DNA of 64,000 bases from an uncultured Johnsonella sp. (GCA_900766185.1 CAAFUL010000045.1:1-64000); one strand, 5' to 3'; counted from the stretch's first letter, positions 40,384-48,718 are shown. Made by a program: numbers and translations. The notes: a model not told the origin generated them from the sequence alone.

Positions 40384-41367
40384 ATGGAAAGAAACAATAT
40401 TTATAGTGAAGAAATATATAAAAAAGTAAATGATGAATCAAAAGAGCTTTTAAATGATTATATATTAGAGTTAAAGGTTCGTAATCGAGCAGAAAAGACA
40501 ATTACACAATATGAATTTGATTGTAAAATGTTTATGTGTTATGTTTATGATAACATGAACAACAAATCATTACTTGATTTAAAACGCCGAGATTTTAGGA
40601 ATTTCTTTTTATTCTTAAAAGAGAGTGGAAAATCAGCAGCAAGAATCAACCGTGTTCAATCTTCAATAAGAAATCTCTTACAGTTTGCCGAAGACGACGA
40701 AGAAATATACGAAGATTATGAAGTTAATCCTATGAGGAAAATTAAATCAGTTGAGAAAGAACCTGTTAGAGAGATTGTGTTCTTAACAGATGAACAAGTC
40801 ACTTATTTAATTAATTATTTGCTAGAAAAAGGCAAGACACAAAAAGCATTATTTGTTAGTTTTGCTTATGATAGTGTAGCTCGTAGAAATGAAATATCAC
40901 AAGTTCAAAAATATAGTTTCCAAGACCCAACTAAATCAAGCACAAACGAAGTGGTAGGTAAACGTGGGAAGAAATTTAAACTAATGTATTCTCAGCGTAC
41001 TAAAGACCTTGCTAAAGAATGGTTGGCTGAACGTGGAGAAGACGATGTTGATAGCTTGTGGATAAGTTATTATAATGGGAAACCACGTGCAATTGTATAT
41101 GACACATTTTATTCTTGGGCTATATCATTTAGAAGTATATTAGAAGAAAAATACGATGTAGATTTACCATTAAATGCTCATAGCTTTCGCCATAGTGGAG
41201 CCGAATGTTATGAAAATGGTACTCATCACTCGTTAAAATATATGGGTAAAGATAGATTAGATATAAACGAATTAAAAATACTTATGAACCATGAAAGCAT
41301 AGATATTACAAATAGTTATCTAAGAAATAAAGACCAAGAAATATTAAATGAATTATTTAGTAATTAA
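40384..41367 (+). CDS. Tyrosine recombinase / integrase-like protein
   Basis: A 327-aa protein starting at ATG 40384, with GGAGG 8 nt upstream. N-terminal SAM-like core-binding domain (ILELKVRNRAEKTITQYEFDCKMF); catalytic domain with Arg-I (VARRNEISQV), HxxR (AHSFRHSGAE), His (ILMNHESID) and the Tyr nucleophile (ITNSYLRN). All key residues are present. It may integrate the phage, resolve multimers or act in replication. No repressor or obvious attP is seen in the window, and it is the last rightward gene of the late region rather than part of a lysogeny module. Confidence 0.85.
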   Translation: MERNNIYSEEIYKKVNDESKELLNDYILELKVRNRAEKTITQYEFDCKMFMCYVYDNMNNKSLLDLKRRDFRNFFLFLKESGKSAARINRVQSSIRNLLQFAEDDEEIYEDYEVNPMRKIKSVEKEPVREIVFLTDEQVTYLINYLLEKGKTQKALFVSFAYDSVARRNEISQVQKYSFQDPTKSSTNEVVGKRGKKFKLMYSQRTKDLAKEWLAERGEDDVDSLWISYYNGKPRAIVYDTFYSWAISFRSILEEKYDVDLPLNAHSFRHSGAECYENGTHHSLKYMGKDRLDINELKILMNHESIDITNSYLRNKDQEILNELFSN

Positions 41368-41371
41368 AAAA

Positions 41372-41401
41372 GAAGAGAATAATTATTCTCTTCTATACAT
41401 A
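41372..41401. terminator. Convergent hairpin: leftward terminator, rightward hairpin-TATACATA
   Basis: A perfect 22-nt palindrome (GAAGAGAATA/TATTCTCTTC). On the minus strand it is followed by TTTTTT, a good terminator for the leftward genes. On the plus strand it is followed at once by TATACATA (41394-41401), the same element that divides late transcripts, here with no rightward gene after it. Confidence 0.7.
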
Positions 41402-42302
41402 CTCCCAATGCAAAGGATTACCATCTTTGTCTTTTCCTGCACTCTTTTGGATACCTTTACAACATTTTGATATACTTCCTGCATTTGTTCTTAACCCTTT
41501 TGCTGCTACAGTGCAAGATTCGTATTCTACTCCAGTTTCTAAACATCTTACTTTTATTTTTCTAGTATCATTTATTTTTCTCATTTTTACGTTAGCTCTT
41601 TTTAAGATATTATAAACTTCTGTTTCTCCTAGTCCTATTTTTGTAGATTCTCTACAATCTAATTCTATTAATAGTTTATTATTTTTCTTCACACCATTTT
41701 CGTTTTTCTTTATCTGATTTTAAAGTTCTTTCATGGCTGTTTTTCCATGAAGAGTTATACTGTTCTTTGTAATGTATAACTCCATGAGTTTCAACATAAA
41801 TATCTAACGAAGGGATATAAAAATCTATTCTTCTATTTATATCTTTCAATTTTACTTGCATTTGATATTCTATATCTTTAGTTTCTAAATATGACATAAA
41901 AAATCTTTCAGGATAGGATATATTTCTTGAACAATTTTTACAATTAAACTCATATCTACATAAATCATAAGCAGACATTTTTTTAGTATAATTACATTTA
42001 TCACATTTTAATAATACTTTTTTATTTGAACCTCTTCTTATATTCTTTGCCTTTTCTTCATCTACTATATATTTTCTTAAATTTTTTAAACTCCATAAAC
42101 TATTCTCCTCACAAACCCTGTCTCCTTTCACATATCCATCTCCCTTTCCTTCTTTTAGACTATATTCAGTTACATTGTAGGGCTTGGCTCTTTTATATGT
42201 TAAACTTTGCACAGTATATGCTTTTTTCTTCCCTATTCTAATTTTATCAATAATTTTTAAACCATTAATTTCTTCTCCTATATTAAATCTGTAATCTCTC
42301 AT
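41393..42302 (-). pseudogene. Frameshifted free-standing homing endonuclease (VSR-like / NUMOD)
   Basis: Two frames that together make one protein. The upstream frame (42302-41679, start at ATG 42302) has a zinc ribbon (CDKC...CKNC) and a Vsr/PD-(D/E)xK-like nuclease core (NRRIDFYIPSLDIYVETHGVIHY). It stops just after KRKWCEEK. The second frame (to 41393) continues NNKLLIELDCRES, the last strand of the nuclease fold, then a NUMOD1 DNA-binding domain (VRCLETGVEYESCTVAAKGL). Removing one A from the A5 run near 41686 rejoins them as WCEENNKLL. It resembles EDxHD-type phage endonucleases. Either a real mutation or a sequencing indel. Confidence 0.7.
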
Positions 42303-42323
42303 CAACAATTTCCCTACCACATA

Positions 42324-42644
42324 TTATTCTAGCTCTAAATAGGAACCTATTATTTTAATATCTTTTGAATCGAAGTTAGCTAGACTTTCAACAATATTAG
42401 CATTCAATCCTCTAATATTAGCTACACCATCTATAATTTCATCAACGTAAAACATAAGACCATCAATTTCTAACATATCAAATGTAAATATGTTATTATT
42501 ATTCTTGTCCACTTTTCCTACTGTTACACATGTAGTACAATGAATATTGTGATGTAGTCTACCAAAATTCCATTTATCATCATCAATAAGTTCTGCATTG
42601 TGATACATTATTTTATTAGCATTATCCCAAATTTTAAATTCCAT
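42324..42644 (-). CDS. YopX-like protein (106 aa)
   Basis: Begins MEFKIWDNANKIMYHNAELIDDD, the pattern of YopX-type phage proteins (FR.WD...K.M), ending in a beta-rich part (MLEIDGLMFYVDEIIDG). Function unknown. Confidence 0.6.
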   Translation of the reverse strand: MEFKIWDNANKIMYHNAELIDDDKWNFGRLHHNIHCTTCVTVGKVDKNNNNIFTFDMLEIDGLMFYVDEIIDGVANIRGLNANIVESLANFDSKDIKIIGSYLELE

Positions 42645-42875
42645 TCATTCATCAACCTTTTCTAATTTTACTTTAGATAATACAGAATAATCTACTTCTC
42701 CTAGTTCAACTAAATCTAATAACATTTCGTCATAAGATACATTGTTCATTATATATGAATACCTTTTAGCAATAACTTTTCTTAGTTGTTGAATAAATGT
42801 GTTAAATGACACTCTTCTATTTATTTGGTGGTGCAATTGAGCAAACCACTCTTTACTAGTTATTTGTTGCTCCAT
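42645..42875 (-). CDS. Hypothetical 76-aa protein
   Basis: Helical, basic protein (MEQQITSKEWFAQLHHQINRRVSF) behind AAGGAGG. Overlaps its upstream neighbour by 16 nt. No family recognised. Confidence 0.6.
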   Translation of the reverse strand: MEQQITSKEWFAQLHHQINRRVSFNTFIQQLRKVIAKRYSYIMNNVSYDEMLLDLVELGEVDYSVLSKVKLEKVDE

Positions 42876-43132
42876 ACATCCTCCTTAAGTGAATAGTAGT
42901 CTTCTGATATATTGTTTAAAATATATTCTTTGACTAAATTATATTTTAAATTTTGATAACTATACCATCTTTCTAACATATCATAAGGGAAATAGATATA
43001 GTGTTTTTGTTTTGTTATCATATTGGTAATTTCAGCTTCTACCATATCTGGCAAATTATTATCTATTTCAGTCACTTTAAAATACTCAAAAGTCATTCTC
43101 TTTAGAATATTAGTGATTCTCTCTTTTATCAT
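42860..43132 (-). CDS. Hypothetical 90-aa protein
   Basis: Start set at ATG 43132, where GGAGG lies 9 nt upstream; a longer frame begins at 43159. Product MIKERITNILKRMTFEYFKVTE..., alpha/beta, no motif recognised. Overlaps both neighbours, so translation is coupled. Confidence 0.55.
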   Translation of the reverse strand: MIKERITNILKRMTFEYFKVTEIDNNLPDMVEAEITNMITKQKHYIYFPYDMLERWYSYQNLKYNLVKEYILNNISEDYYSLKEDVWSNK

Positions 43133-43364
43133 TAATAAATTCCTCCGGATAACTTGCAATTGTTTTTACTGATGTTTCATATGGCGCTTTTAATGATAAT
43201 GTTACTTGCGCTCCTAAAAATTCCTTGTTTAAACTAGTGTAATGAGATTTAACATTCACATTTAATACTTTATATCGTGGATAATTTTCAACAAACTCAT
43301 TTAATCTATCGTTTAATTCTAAAATATCATTTCCATATACTTCATCAATAATTATTTTTTCCAT
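43110..43364 (-). CDS. Hypothetical 84-aa protein
   Basis: Alpha/beta protein (MEKIIIDEVYGNDILELNDRL, VTLSLKAPYETSVKTI). Overlaps its neighbours by 13 and 23 nt. No family recognised. Confidence 0.6.
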   Translation of the reverse strand: MEKIIIDEVYGNDILELNDRLNEFVENYPRYKVLNVNVKSHYTSLNKEFLGAQVTLSLKAPYETSVKTIASYPEEFINDKRENH

Positions 43365-43630
43365 TGTTTTTCCTCCTGTAAATTAACATCAATCTTAGTT
43401 GCCATATCTAATTTAATAAACATGCTTTGTAGTTCGAATTTAATTTTCTTTCCAATTATTTTGTTTTTTACTCCTTTTAATTTTCCTATTAAGGATATAG
43501 TTTCAAGAATCATATAACAAATATCATTATAATCAGAAAGATATATGGCTTTTCTATTTTTATTATAGCATCTATTAAACTCAAAGTCAATTTGTCTTTT
43601 TAATTGTTTGATTTCTTCTAATAGCTCCAT
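43352..43630 (-). CDS. Hypothetical 92-aa helical protein
   Basis: Begins MELLEEIKQLKRQIDFEFNRCYN; long basic helices. Located 3 nt after the guanylate kinase gene in the same leftward operon. No family recognised. Confidence 0.6.
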   Translation of the reverse strand: MELLEEIKQLKRQIDFEFNRCYNKNRKAIYLSDYNDICYMILETISLIGKLKGVKNKIIGKKIKFELQSMFIKLDMATKIDVNLQEEKQWKK

Positions 43631-43633
43631 TTA

Positions 43634-44167
43634 TCATTCTCCTTTTATCTCATTACACATATATTGTAACATATCTTGACTGTCTGCGTCAAGTACAATA
43701 TCAGCAAAATATGGAGCCGAAACAAATAAATCTCTGTCAACTGATAATCTTCTATTTACTTCATCAATAGAATCTCCACGTTCTTTTGCTCTCTGTCTGA
43801 TTAAATCTTCAGAAGCGTTTATATAAACGGAGGTTACTAAACTCCCAAACTCATCTTTAATAGCTCTAAGACCTTGTGGGTCAGTTATAACTATCTTTTC
43901 TTGTATTGGGATTAAATCTTCTTTTTTCATTGCATAAATAAATGGCTCTTCTCTATATTTAGTATAAAAATATCTATGTCCAAAATATTGTGGCTTTTCT
44001 AGTTCTTCTGTTGAAACAAAATGATAATCTTTGCCATTAATTTCTCCATCTCTCATAGGTCTGTTAGTATATGTTGTTACTTGCTCAATTCCTGTAGATG
44101 TTACCAAATCTTTTACTAAAGTTGTTTTCCCACTTAACATTTGACCAATTATTGCATATATTTTCAT
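43634..44167 (-). CDS. Guanylate-kinase-like enzyme
   Basis: A 177-aa protein with P-loop IIGQMLSGKTTLVKDL, the GMP-binding segment TTYTNRPMRDGEINGKDYHFVS, and the lid/base region VITDPQGLRAIKDEFG, QRAKERGDSIDEVNRRLSVD. GMP kinase makes GDP from GMP (ATP-dependent), feeding dGTP/GTP synthesis. The normal family length is about 180-205 aa. The Gly-x-x-x-x-Gly-Lys-Thr P-loop is intact. Confidence 0.88.
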   Translation of the reverse strand: MKIYAIIGQMLSGKTTLVKDLVTSTGIEQVTTYTNRPMRDGEINGKDYHFVSTEELEKPQYFGHRYFYTKYREEPFIYAMKKEDLIPIQEKIVITDPQGLRAIKDEFGSLVTSVYINASEDLIRQRAKERGDSIDEVNRRLSVDRDLFVSAPYFADIVLDADSQDMLQYMCNEIKGE

Positions 44168-44181
44168 AATAATTTTCTCCT

Positions 44182-44529
44182 TTATTTTTTGATATATACA
44201 TCATATTTAGTGTATAATTCTCTATGACCTGTTATGAAATAAATTTTACTTTTCTTTGATACTGTATATGTTGTTTTCTTTATATAACTTTTATTGCTTT
44301 CATGTACTTTCACATCAACAGAAGATACTTCTGCTGTTTCATTGAATTGTTCTGCTGAAATTACTGTGCTAGTACTTTCTCTTAAAGCAAATGATTTAGG
44401 TAAATATAAAATGAGTATTAATGTTATAAAACCTACAATAGCTAAAATATAAAAGAAATTATTAAATCTAGTTACCCCTACATACAATGATACTACTGTC
44501 AAAACTAAAATAATAAAATAAAAAACCAT
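44182..44529 (-). CDS. Two-span membrane protein (115 aa)
   Basis: Residues 1-50 hold two membrane spans (FYFIILVLTVVSLYVGV, FYILAIVGFITLILIL), then an exported or cytosolic beta-rich domain (STSTVISAEQFNETAEVSSV). No family recognised. Confidence 0.6.
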   Translation of the reverse strand: MVFYFIILVLTVVSLYVGVTRFNNFFYILAIVGFITLILILYLPKSFALRESTSTVISAEQFNETAEVSSVDVKVHESNKSYIKKTTYTVSKKSKIYFITGHRELYTKYDVYIKK

Positions 44530-44547
44530 ACTAATAATAAACCCCCC

Positions 44548-44748
44548 TTAAATTATTCTATTAGCTTTCTCTAAAGCTAACAATAGTTCAGTCATTACAT
44601 TTCTTTTTTCAGAATTAGAAACTGGTAAATCAAGATACTCCTTAATAATTTTATGTGCTTGAACATAACTTAGGTCATCAATACTTTCTGATTTACTTAC
44701 TACTTTGTTTGCTTCATCATGTAAATTTTTAATTTGTTTATTATTCAT
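44548..44748 (-). CDS. Hypothetical 66-aa protein
   Basis: Helical, begins MNNKQIKNLHDEANKVVSKSE, no membrane span. Function unknown. The 78 nt before it contain TTGACA and TATAAT boxes but with unusual spacing, so the promoter is unclear. Confidence 0.55.
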   Translation of the reverse strand: MNNKQIKNLHDEANKVVSKSESIDDLSYVQAHKIIKEYLDLPVSNSEKRNVMTELLLALEKANRII

Positions 44749-44825
44749 AATAAATTCTCCTTTATCCTTTTGTTATATTATACTTTACGTTATACCTGTA
44801 TATTTGTCAAGGTTTTTATCGTTGT

Positions 44826-45221
44826 TTATTTTAGATTGTCTATTGTTTCTTTAATTAAATAACCTTCTGGATTTGTTATTTCTTGAATACTCATAGGTAC
44901 TCCTAGAATTACAGCACCTAGTAAAAGAAGAGTAAGAAAACCACTAACAATAAGAGCTATATAACCCAAATAAGTAGGGTCTACGTTTGAATTATAATCT
45001 TTTTCAAACAACATTGAAACATTACATTTAACACATTTTTTATAAGATTTATATAAAACAATCCATGATATAATTGTAACAATTAAAATTGCTATAATAG
45101 ATATTAAATCAAAAATCCCTTGCATAACGGTGTGTTTAATTAAACTTTCATATCCATGTGAACCAACTTTTTCTAACTTTTCTCCTAATTGATTAAAACT
45201 TTCTAATGTTTCCTTATTCAA
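44826..45221 (-). CDS. Two-span membrane protein with CxxC (131 aa)
   Basis: Amphipathic N-terminal helix, then spans near residues 35-52 (ISIIAILIVTIISWIVLY) and 85-110 (YLGYIALIVSGFLTLLLLGAVI), with a small cytosolic loop CVKC between them. No family recognised. It and the next upstream gene (45232-45732) look like a membrane-protein pair. Confidence 0.6.
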   Translation of the reverse strand: MNKETLESFNQLGEKLEKVGSHGYESLIKHTVMQGIFDLISIIAILIVTIISWIVLYKSYKKCVKCNVSMLFEKDYNSNVDPTYLGYIALIVSGFLTLLLLGAVILGVPMSIQEITNPEGYLIKETIDNLK

Positions 45222-45231
45222 AATAATTACC

Positions 45232-45732
45232 TCACTTTTTTATTATGCTAATATCTAAAAAATCATTATCTCTTATTTTACGGTTCTCAATATTAATATT
45301 TTTATTATTTTCAATATTAATTTTATCTCCTGATTCTATGTTTTTACTGTGTCTAGAATTAATAACATACAATTCATTTTTAGTATCTTTAAAGTATATT
45401 TTTTGCTCTATTGCATCTCTATCATCTACTTTTGGTTTAAAGTTTTCTACTTCTGTTACTTTAGTATAGCCTTTTGTTTCATAAATTTTATCTTTGACAA
45501 GTAAATAATTCATTGTTAAACCAAAGATAGTAACACCAAATACTAATGGAGGTATAACTATAGAATGAAGTATAAAAGATGAAGATAATTTTATTTTTTC
45601 TACACTTAAAAAGAATATTGAAAAAACAATAACAGCAAATATAGATACAGTAATACCTGTTACAATAAGGTCAGCATTAAATTTTTCTTTTAAAAACTCA
45701 AAATAACCTATATCTACTTTATTTATACTCAT
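45232..45732 (-). CDS. Two-span membrane protein (166 aa)
   Basis: Spans at about 25-45 (TGITVSIFAVIVFSIFFL) and 55-75 (FILHSIVIPPLVFGVTIFGL), then a beta-rich domain (VTEVENFKPKVDDRDAIEQKIYFKD). Architecture like NfeD/NusG-type OB membrane proteins, but no clear family. Function unknown. Confidence 0.6.
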   Translation of the reverse strand: MSINKVDIGYFEFLKEKFNADLIVTGITVSIFAVIVFSIFFLSVEKIKLSSSFILHSIVIPPLVFGVTIFGLTMNYLLVKDKIYETKGYTKVTEVENFKPKVDDRDAIEQKIYFKDTKNELYVINSRHSKNIESGDKINIENNKNINIENRKIRDNDFLDISIIKK

Positions 45733-45733
45733 A

Positions 45734-46216
45734 TTAAATCCCCTTTATACTTTTTAGTAACTCATTATACTCATAAACATATCCTTTAACTTTTGAATGT
45801 TCTAATAACGATACAATATAATTTGAACTAGACCCACTTTCAAAGTCTTCTGTTGAAACATCTGTATGATTAATTCTAAAATCAGATAAATAGATGCGTT
45901 CTTTTCCACCTACTAAATCAACATTAACTACAGCTCTATTAATAATACTTGAAGCACTCTCTGAATCATTTATATTTAAAAGTACTTCATCTTCAAATTC
46001 AATAATTGCTTTATCATAAATTTCTTTATTATCTATATCGTTAACACCACTATAAAATAAAATATTTACATGGTCTGTAACATCTGCAAGCATACCTGAT
46101 TCTTCATCATAATTTAAATCTCCAGCAAGTACAGTGCCATTAGGAAGTAAGCAAACATCACAGTAATCAATGAATTCTTTGTTCATTGTATTCCAAACTA
46201 TATATTTAAAAGTCAT
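45734..46216 (-). CDS. YopX-like protein (160 aa)
   Basis: Begins MTFKYIVWNTMNKEFIDYCDV, and contains YSGVNDIDNKEIYDKAIIEFEDE, which matches the 'TG..D..G..IY.GD.v' core of YopX-type phage proteins. Function unknown. Confidence 0.6.
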   Translation of the reverse strand: MTFKYIVWNTMNKEFIDYCDVCLLPNGTVLAGDLNYDEESGMLADVTDHVNILFYSGVNDIDNKEIYDKAIIEFEDEVLLNINDSESASSIINRAVVNVDLVGGKERIYLSDFRINHTDVSTEDFESGSSSNYIVSLLEHSKVKGYVYEYNELLKSIKGI

Positions 46217-46240
46217 TTATATTTAACTCCTTTTTAATTA

Positions 46241-46441
46241 TTACTGATTAGGTAAGACAGCTTCTAGACATTCATTGTATGCTCTTTCGTTATCAATTTC
46301 TGTTCTATAGTAATCAATGATTTGTCCGATTTCAAGATGTGTCATTCTGTTAATTTCACTCGCTTTATATATTTCATCATTTCTTAAACCATATTCTTTT
46401 TGTAATCCTTGTACATACTTAATTTGTTTCTTTGTAGCCAT
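46241..46441 (-). CDS. Hypothetical 66-aa protein
   Basis: Begins MATKKQIKYVQGLQKEYGLRNDEIYKAS and has MTHLEIGQIIDYY; the pattern resembles small DNA-replication-linked proteins with a 'KKQIKYIQSLLKK' start (found in phages and in DUF3102/GemA-like contexts). Function uncertain. Confidence 0.55.
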   Translation of the reverse strand: MATKKQIKYVQGLQKEYGLRNDEIYKASEINRMTHLEIGQIIDYYRTEIDNERAYNECLEAVLPNQ

Positions 46442-46447
46442 TATAGG

Positions 46448-46615
46448 TCATCCTTCTTTTTTAGTTTTGAATTCTTTATGCATTTTATCCCAAGATTCTG
46501 CTTTTCTATACACTTCTTCTATTTCTTTATCTATATCATCACTATAAGAACCATATATTATATCTAAGACATCTTGTTTTTCTTTATAGTTAATATTATA
46601 AATGTTATATGACAT
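46448..46615 (-). CDS. Hypothetical 55-aa protein
   Basis: ATG 46615 with AGGAGG upstream; product MSYNIYNINYKEKQDVLDIIYG... ends KTKKEG. Acidic helical, no family recognised. It fills the gap between its neighbours with standard spacing. Confidence 0.55.
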   Translation of the reverse strand: MSYNIYNINYKEKQDVLDIIYGSYSDDIDKEIEEVYRKAESWDKMHKEFKTKKEG

Positions 46616-46630
46616 TACTAAGTTCCTCCT

Positions 46631-46918
46631 TTATTTAAAGTATAAATTAGATAAAAGTGCTAATTCCTTAATCTCTTTTCTACTAGTTAAACTTAAGTGT
46701 TTCTTTTTATTGCCTTTTATAATATCTATCTCGTATAACCAACCATCAAAGTATGGCTTGCTTAAATGCTTCATTAATTCTCTTTCTAAATAAATAGGGT
46801 GGTCTGCTTTAATGTATACACACTTAGAACTAGGTAAATACATTGAATATCTAAGTTGTTGTTGCTCAATCTTTTTTTCTGGGATATCGTTAAACCAATC
46901 CATAATACGATGCCACAT
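46631..46918 (-). CDS. Hypothetical 95-aa protein
   Basis: Begins MWHRIMDWFNDIPEKKIEQQQ, with a basic C-terminal part (YEIDIIKGNKKKHLSLTSRKE). One base separates it from the upstream membrane protein. No family recognised. Confidence 0.6.
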   Translation of the reverse strand: MWHRIMDWFNDIPEKKIEQQQLRYSMYLPSSKCVYIKADHPIYLERELMKHLSKPYFDGWLYEIDIIKGNKKKHLSLTSRKEIKELALLSNLYFK

Positions 46919-47338
46919 TTAATCTTTCCCCTCCTTTATTGTTACTATTATTATTACTATAACAGCTATTACAATAATTGTCAATATAATATATAGAATT
47001 AATATTGGATAAATAAAACATAACGCTAATATTGAAAATACACAACCACCTAATACACCACATAACAATAAATTATACCATTTAACTTTTTCTTCTTGAT
47101 TAAAATCATTAAGAAAGATAATAACTATACTAAATACAGAAAAAAACCAAATCATAGCGGGTATGGTTAAAATATATGATTGAATATTGAAATGGTTTAA
47201 TAATAAACTAGGAAGTATTGCAATAAAAGATATTACACCAATTATAATAACAATTCCAGCCAAAACTAATAACACTAATATTATAGGTAATATTAAGTAT
47301 TCCCACAAATTTTTAAATAATCTTTTAATAAAATCCAT
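46919..47338 (-). CDS. Membrane protein with about four spans (139 aa)
   Basis: Highly hydrophobic (LWEYLILPIILVLLVLAGIVI, IPAMIWFFSVFSIVIIFL, and a C-terminal Val/Ile-rich pair). Only one short charged loop (NDFNQEEKVKWY). Function unknown. Confidence 0.6.
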   Translation of the reverse strand: MDFIKRLFKNLWEYLILPIILVLLVLAGIVIIIGVISFIAILPSLLLNHFNIQSYILTIPAMIWFFSVFSIVIIFLNDFNQEEKVKWYNLLLCGVLGGCVFSILALCFIYPILILYIILTIIVIAVIVIIIVTIKEGKD

Positions 47339-47370
47339 TAATTTTTTCTCCTTTTAATAGAATGCATGAT

Positions 47371-47645
47371 TTAGCTATTATTTCTCAATTCTTTTAAAGC
47401 ATCTAAGTATTGTGTTAATCTATTAAAGTAAACATCTTCTACATAGTGTGTAGGAATATCTAAAGTTACTTCACTTTCCTGTGTAATCTCATACGTTCTT
47501 CCTGAATGATTTAAACCTAATAATTTATTTTCGTTCTTTTCAATAACTAGCATGGGCATATATCCTGCTATTGTAGAACCTTTAATAAATACTGAAACAA
47601 AATCTCCTACCTTTAAATTATTAACATCTTTAATTTTTCACTCAT
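47371..47645 (-). pseudogene. SH3-like-domain protein with 1-nt frameshift near the start
   Basis: A strong SD (GGAGGATTAATTT) precedes ATG 47645, but the frame MSEKLKMLII stops early. One base over, an open frame without its own start reads KIKDVNNLKVGDFVSVFIKG... and joins MPMLVIEKNENKLLGLNHSG to the end at 47371. Adding one A to the A5 run (47634-47638) gives an intact 91-aa protein MSEKIKDVNNLKVGDF. The core looks like a KOW/SH3-like barrel. Sequencing indel, mutation, or slippage-controlled expression. If translated as is, an ATG at 47559 gives 62 aa. Confidence 0.55.
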
Positions 47646-47669
47646 AAATTAATCCTCCTATAAAATGTT

Positions 47670-47906
47670 TTACCCAGCATCATAATGGTTATCATTTAAA
47701 TCATAATCTGCATTTACAGGTCTAACTCTATCCCAGTCTATACTTGCTTTAAATTTAGGTCTAAAACCCCCATCTCCATCAGCATATATAGAAACCGTTC
47801 TTGATGCACCTAAATTACCTAAGTATTCCATCTTATCTAGCATTGACATAAAATCATTAATCCATCTTTCTTCCATTTCAACTTCAATTGTAAATTTCTT
47901 TTTCAT
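47670..47906 (-). CDS. Hypothetical 78-aa protein
   Basis: Begins MKKKFTIEVEMEERWINDFMSML, ending DYDLNDNHYDAG; small alpha/beta with Gly-Asp-Gly-Gly turn (ADGDGGFRPKF). No family recognised. Confidence 0.6.
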   Translation of the reverse strand: MKKKFTIEVEMEERWINDFMSMLDKMEYLGNLGASRTVSIYADGDGGFRPKFKASIDWDRVRPVNADYDLNDNHYDAG

Positions 47907-47935
47907 AATATTTCCTCCTATATAAATTGTATGTT

Positions 47936-48445
47936 TTAAATTCTTTCAATTGTATCAGTGTTTAAATTCAAACAATATTTTACCTTTTTATCTAGTCCTC
48001 CTTTAGTGAAACCCTCGGATGTTCCTTGCCCTTGCATATAAAAATACTTAAACAGTTCATTATTGTATCGTAAGTATATATCCATACCGAAATATGTTTC
48101 AATATAAAATGGAGGATATTCCATCACATTATCATTGTAAAAGTTATTGATATACTTACAAATAGATTCTAACTCTTGATGCATAAACTCTTCACTTGAA
48201 TATAGATGTTTATACTTATCTTTATAGAGATACAGAATATCTTCTGTTGAGATACTTCCGAGTATCTCAATTGTCTCAGTAAACATTTTATTTAAATCAA
48301 AATCTTTGTTTTTGGCTTTCTTTAAAATTAAATTTCTTCTATTTTCTTTTTCTTTTAATCCATTATTAATGCTTTCTATTTGTTCATCAGTCATATTTGA
48401 TATATTTTTCAATATTTTATCAAATTTGTCATCTATATTACTCAT
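47936..48445 (-). CDS. Hypothetical 169-aa protein
   Basis: Acidic helical protein (MSNIDDKFDKILKNISNMTDEQIESINNGL) with aromatic C-terminal half (YIETYFGMDIYLRYNNELFKYFYMQG). No family recognised. Confidence 0.6.
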   Translation of the reverse strand: MSNIDDKFDKILKNISNMTDEQIESINNGLKEKENRRNLILKKAKNKDFDLNKMFTETIEILGSISTEDILYLYKDKYKHLYSSEEFMHQELESICKYINNFYNDNVMEYPPFYIETYFGMDIYLRYNNELFKYFYMQGQGTSEGFTKGGLDKKVKYCLNLNTDTIERI

Positions 48446-48544
48446 ATAGTATCGCTCCTTATAAAATGATTCTTTTATTCTGTAATTTTAACGTCAACGA
48501 CGGGCTTCATCGACTATTATTTAGGCTTGCCTAACTTTTATAAG

Positions 48545-48646
48545 CTACTTGTCTTTCTTTATGATATTTTTACTATAATTTTTGTTGCTATTAAACTGCA
48601 AATTACTTTTATCTTTTAAACTTTCTTTTTTCTTATCTTTTTCCAT
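48545..48646 (-). CDS. Very basic 33-aa microprotein
   Basis: ATG 48646 with AAGGAG, 10 nt upstream, right behind a consensus promoter. The product MEKDKKKESLKDKSNL... is almost all Lys/Asn/Ser. The promoter-SD-ATG order supports expression, but it could also be a leader for the 169-aa gene. Confidence 0.45.
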   Translation of the reverse strand: MEKDKKKESLKDKSNLQFNSNKNYSKNIIKKDK

Positions 48647-48677
48647 ATTTAAAACTCCTTTACTTTATTATAGTTTG

Positions 48678-48718
48678 ATTATATAATAAAAAACACCCCT
48701 TGTCAAGGGTGTTTTAAA
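48678..48718 (-). promoter_or_regulatory. Perfect promoter fused to terminator of the 381-aa gene
   Basis: Minus strand TTGACA, 17-nt spacer, TATAAT (boxes at 48701-48706 and 48678-48683). The -35 box forms the loop of hairpin AACACCC/GGGTGTT, which also overlaps the last codons of the upstream gene and is followed by TTTTT. One 40-nt stretch thus ends a gene, terminates its RNA and starts the next. Confidence 0.8.

Noticed and set aside
41394..41401. TATACATA as rightward promoter after the recombinase
   Set aside because: It would drive antisense RNA into leftward genes and overlaps a stop codon; kept only as a 3'-end element.
44780..44815. Promoter for the 66-aa gene
   Set aside because: TTGACA and TATAAT are 22 nt apart, too far for a standard sigma-A promoter; other -10 choices are weak.
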